A stretch of DNA of 64,000 bases. Source: VAZQ01 sp963721005 (GTDB lineage: Bacteria; Pseudomonadota; Alphaproteobacteria; Rhizobiales; Xanthobacteraceae). Location: contig CAVRHR010000005.1 in NCBI GenBank assembly GCA_963721005.1, positions 1,674,001-1,738,000 of the forward strand, given 5' to 3'. Within the stretch, counting starts at the first letter, position 1. Each line of letters starts with the position of its first letter. This document shows positions 63,999 through 64,000 of the stretch, in pieces. The notes beneath the pieces were generated by a model. The model was not told the origin of the DNA. It ran no database searches and saw nothing but the letters and a program-made list of their open reading frames with translations. Made by a program: the position numbers and the translations under genes.

Positions 63999-64000
63999 CA

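Noticed and set aside
1..64000. CRISPR arrays, tRNA, rRNA
   Set aside because: No regularly spaced direct repeats, no tRNA cloverleaf or rRNA core sequence was noticed on either strand by eye; tRNAscan and a CRISPR finder were not run.

Overview
The window reads as a chromosomal piece of a high-GC alphaproteobacterium, most likely a soil Hyphomicrobiales/Bradyrhizobium-type organism. The signs are a ChvI-type response regulator, several orphan Bug/TctC periplasmic receptors, PQQ- and molybdenum-type oxidoreductases, and intergenic palindromic repeats of a kind common in rhizobia. No rRNA, tRNA or CRISPR array was seen. The assignment comes from gene content only.

Layout. 0-7 kb: an ABC-2 export system with a periplasmic binding protein (resembling the ABC genes that accompany quinoprotein alcohol oxidation), a catalytically dead M50-like membrane protein, a diheme cytochrome c, an MFS exporter and an iron-type binding protein. 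7-9.5 kb: a wrecked retron. An intact-looking msr-msd RNA with its own promoter is followed by a truncated deoxyribosyltransferase-like/winged-helix effector, an IS3-family element, and the last ~70 codons of a reverse transcriptase. 9.5-20.6 kb: oxidative catabolism, with gamma-glutamyltransferase (frameshifted), a Bug receptor, a PQQ dehydrogenase, an IorAB-like molybdenum hydroxylase and two alpha/beta hydrolases. 20.6-25.4 kb: a tightly overlapping four-gene membrane operon (coiled-coil/4-TM protein, von Willebrand-like protein, MotA/TolQ/ZorA-like protein, MotB/OmpA/ZorB-like protein) that matches no described complete system I can name. 25.8-32.3 kb: two more Bug receptors, a collagen-like lipoprotein, an FrsA-like hydrolase, gmhA and a tandemly duplicated molybdate-type binding protein.

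32-47.5 kb is a mosaic accessory region with low coding density. It holds an orphan chvI, a chimera of SRAP and group II intron RT fragments, a ChrB-domain protein, two unusual gene pairs (membrane/CARDB-like at 36-38 kb; beta-propeller plus ASH repeats with a cysteine-rich tail at 39-42.5 kb), a decayed ihfA, an acyl-carrier-like protein without its serine, and transposase scraps. 47.7-60.8 kb is a peptidoglycan turnover block: murQ diverges from a GlcNAc-kinase/SIS/nagA operon, followed by an M15-type peptidase and mltA, which overlaps a diguanylate cyclase gene. This set would release anhydro-muropeptides and return the amino sugars to metabolism. 60.8-64 kb is another decayed stretch that ends in a GGDEF-EAL protein cut by the window edge.

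At least six genes carry single frameshifts (near 10.30, 20.95, 22.75, 25.27, 43.07 and 46.7-47.0 kb). Some may be assembly errors, so reading frames here should be confirmed against raw reads before calling genes dead.
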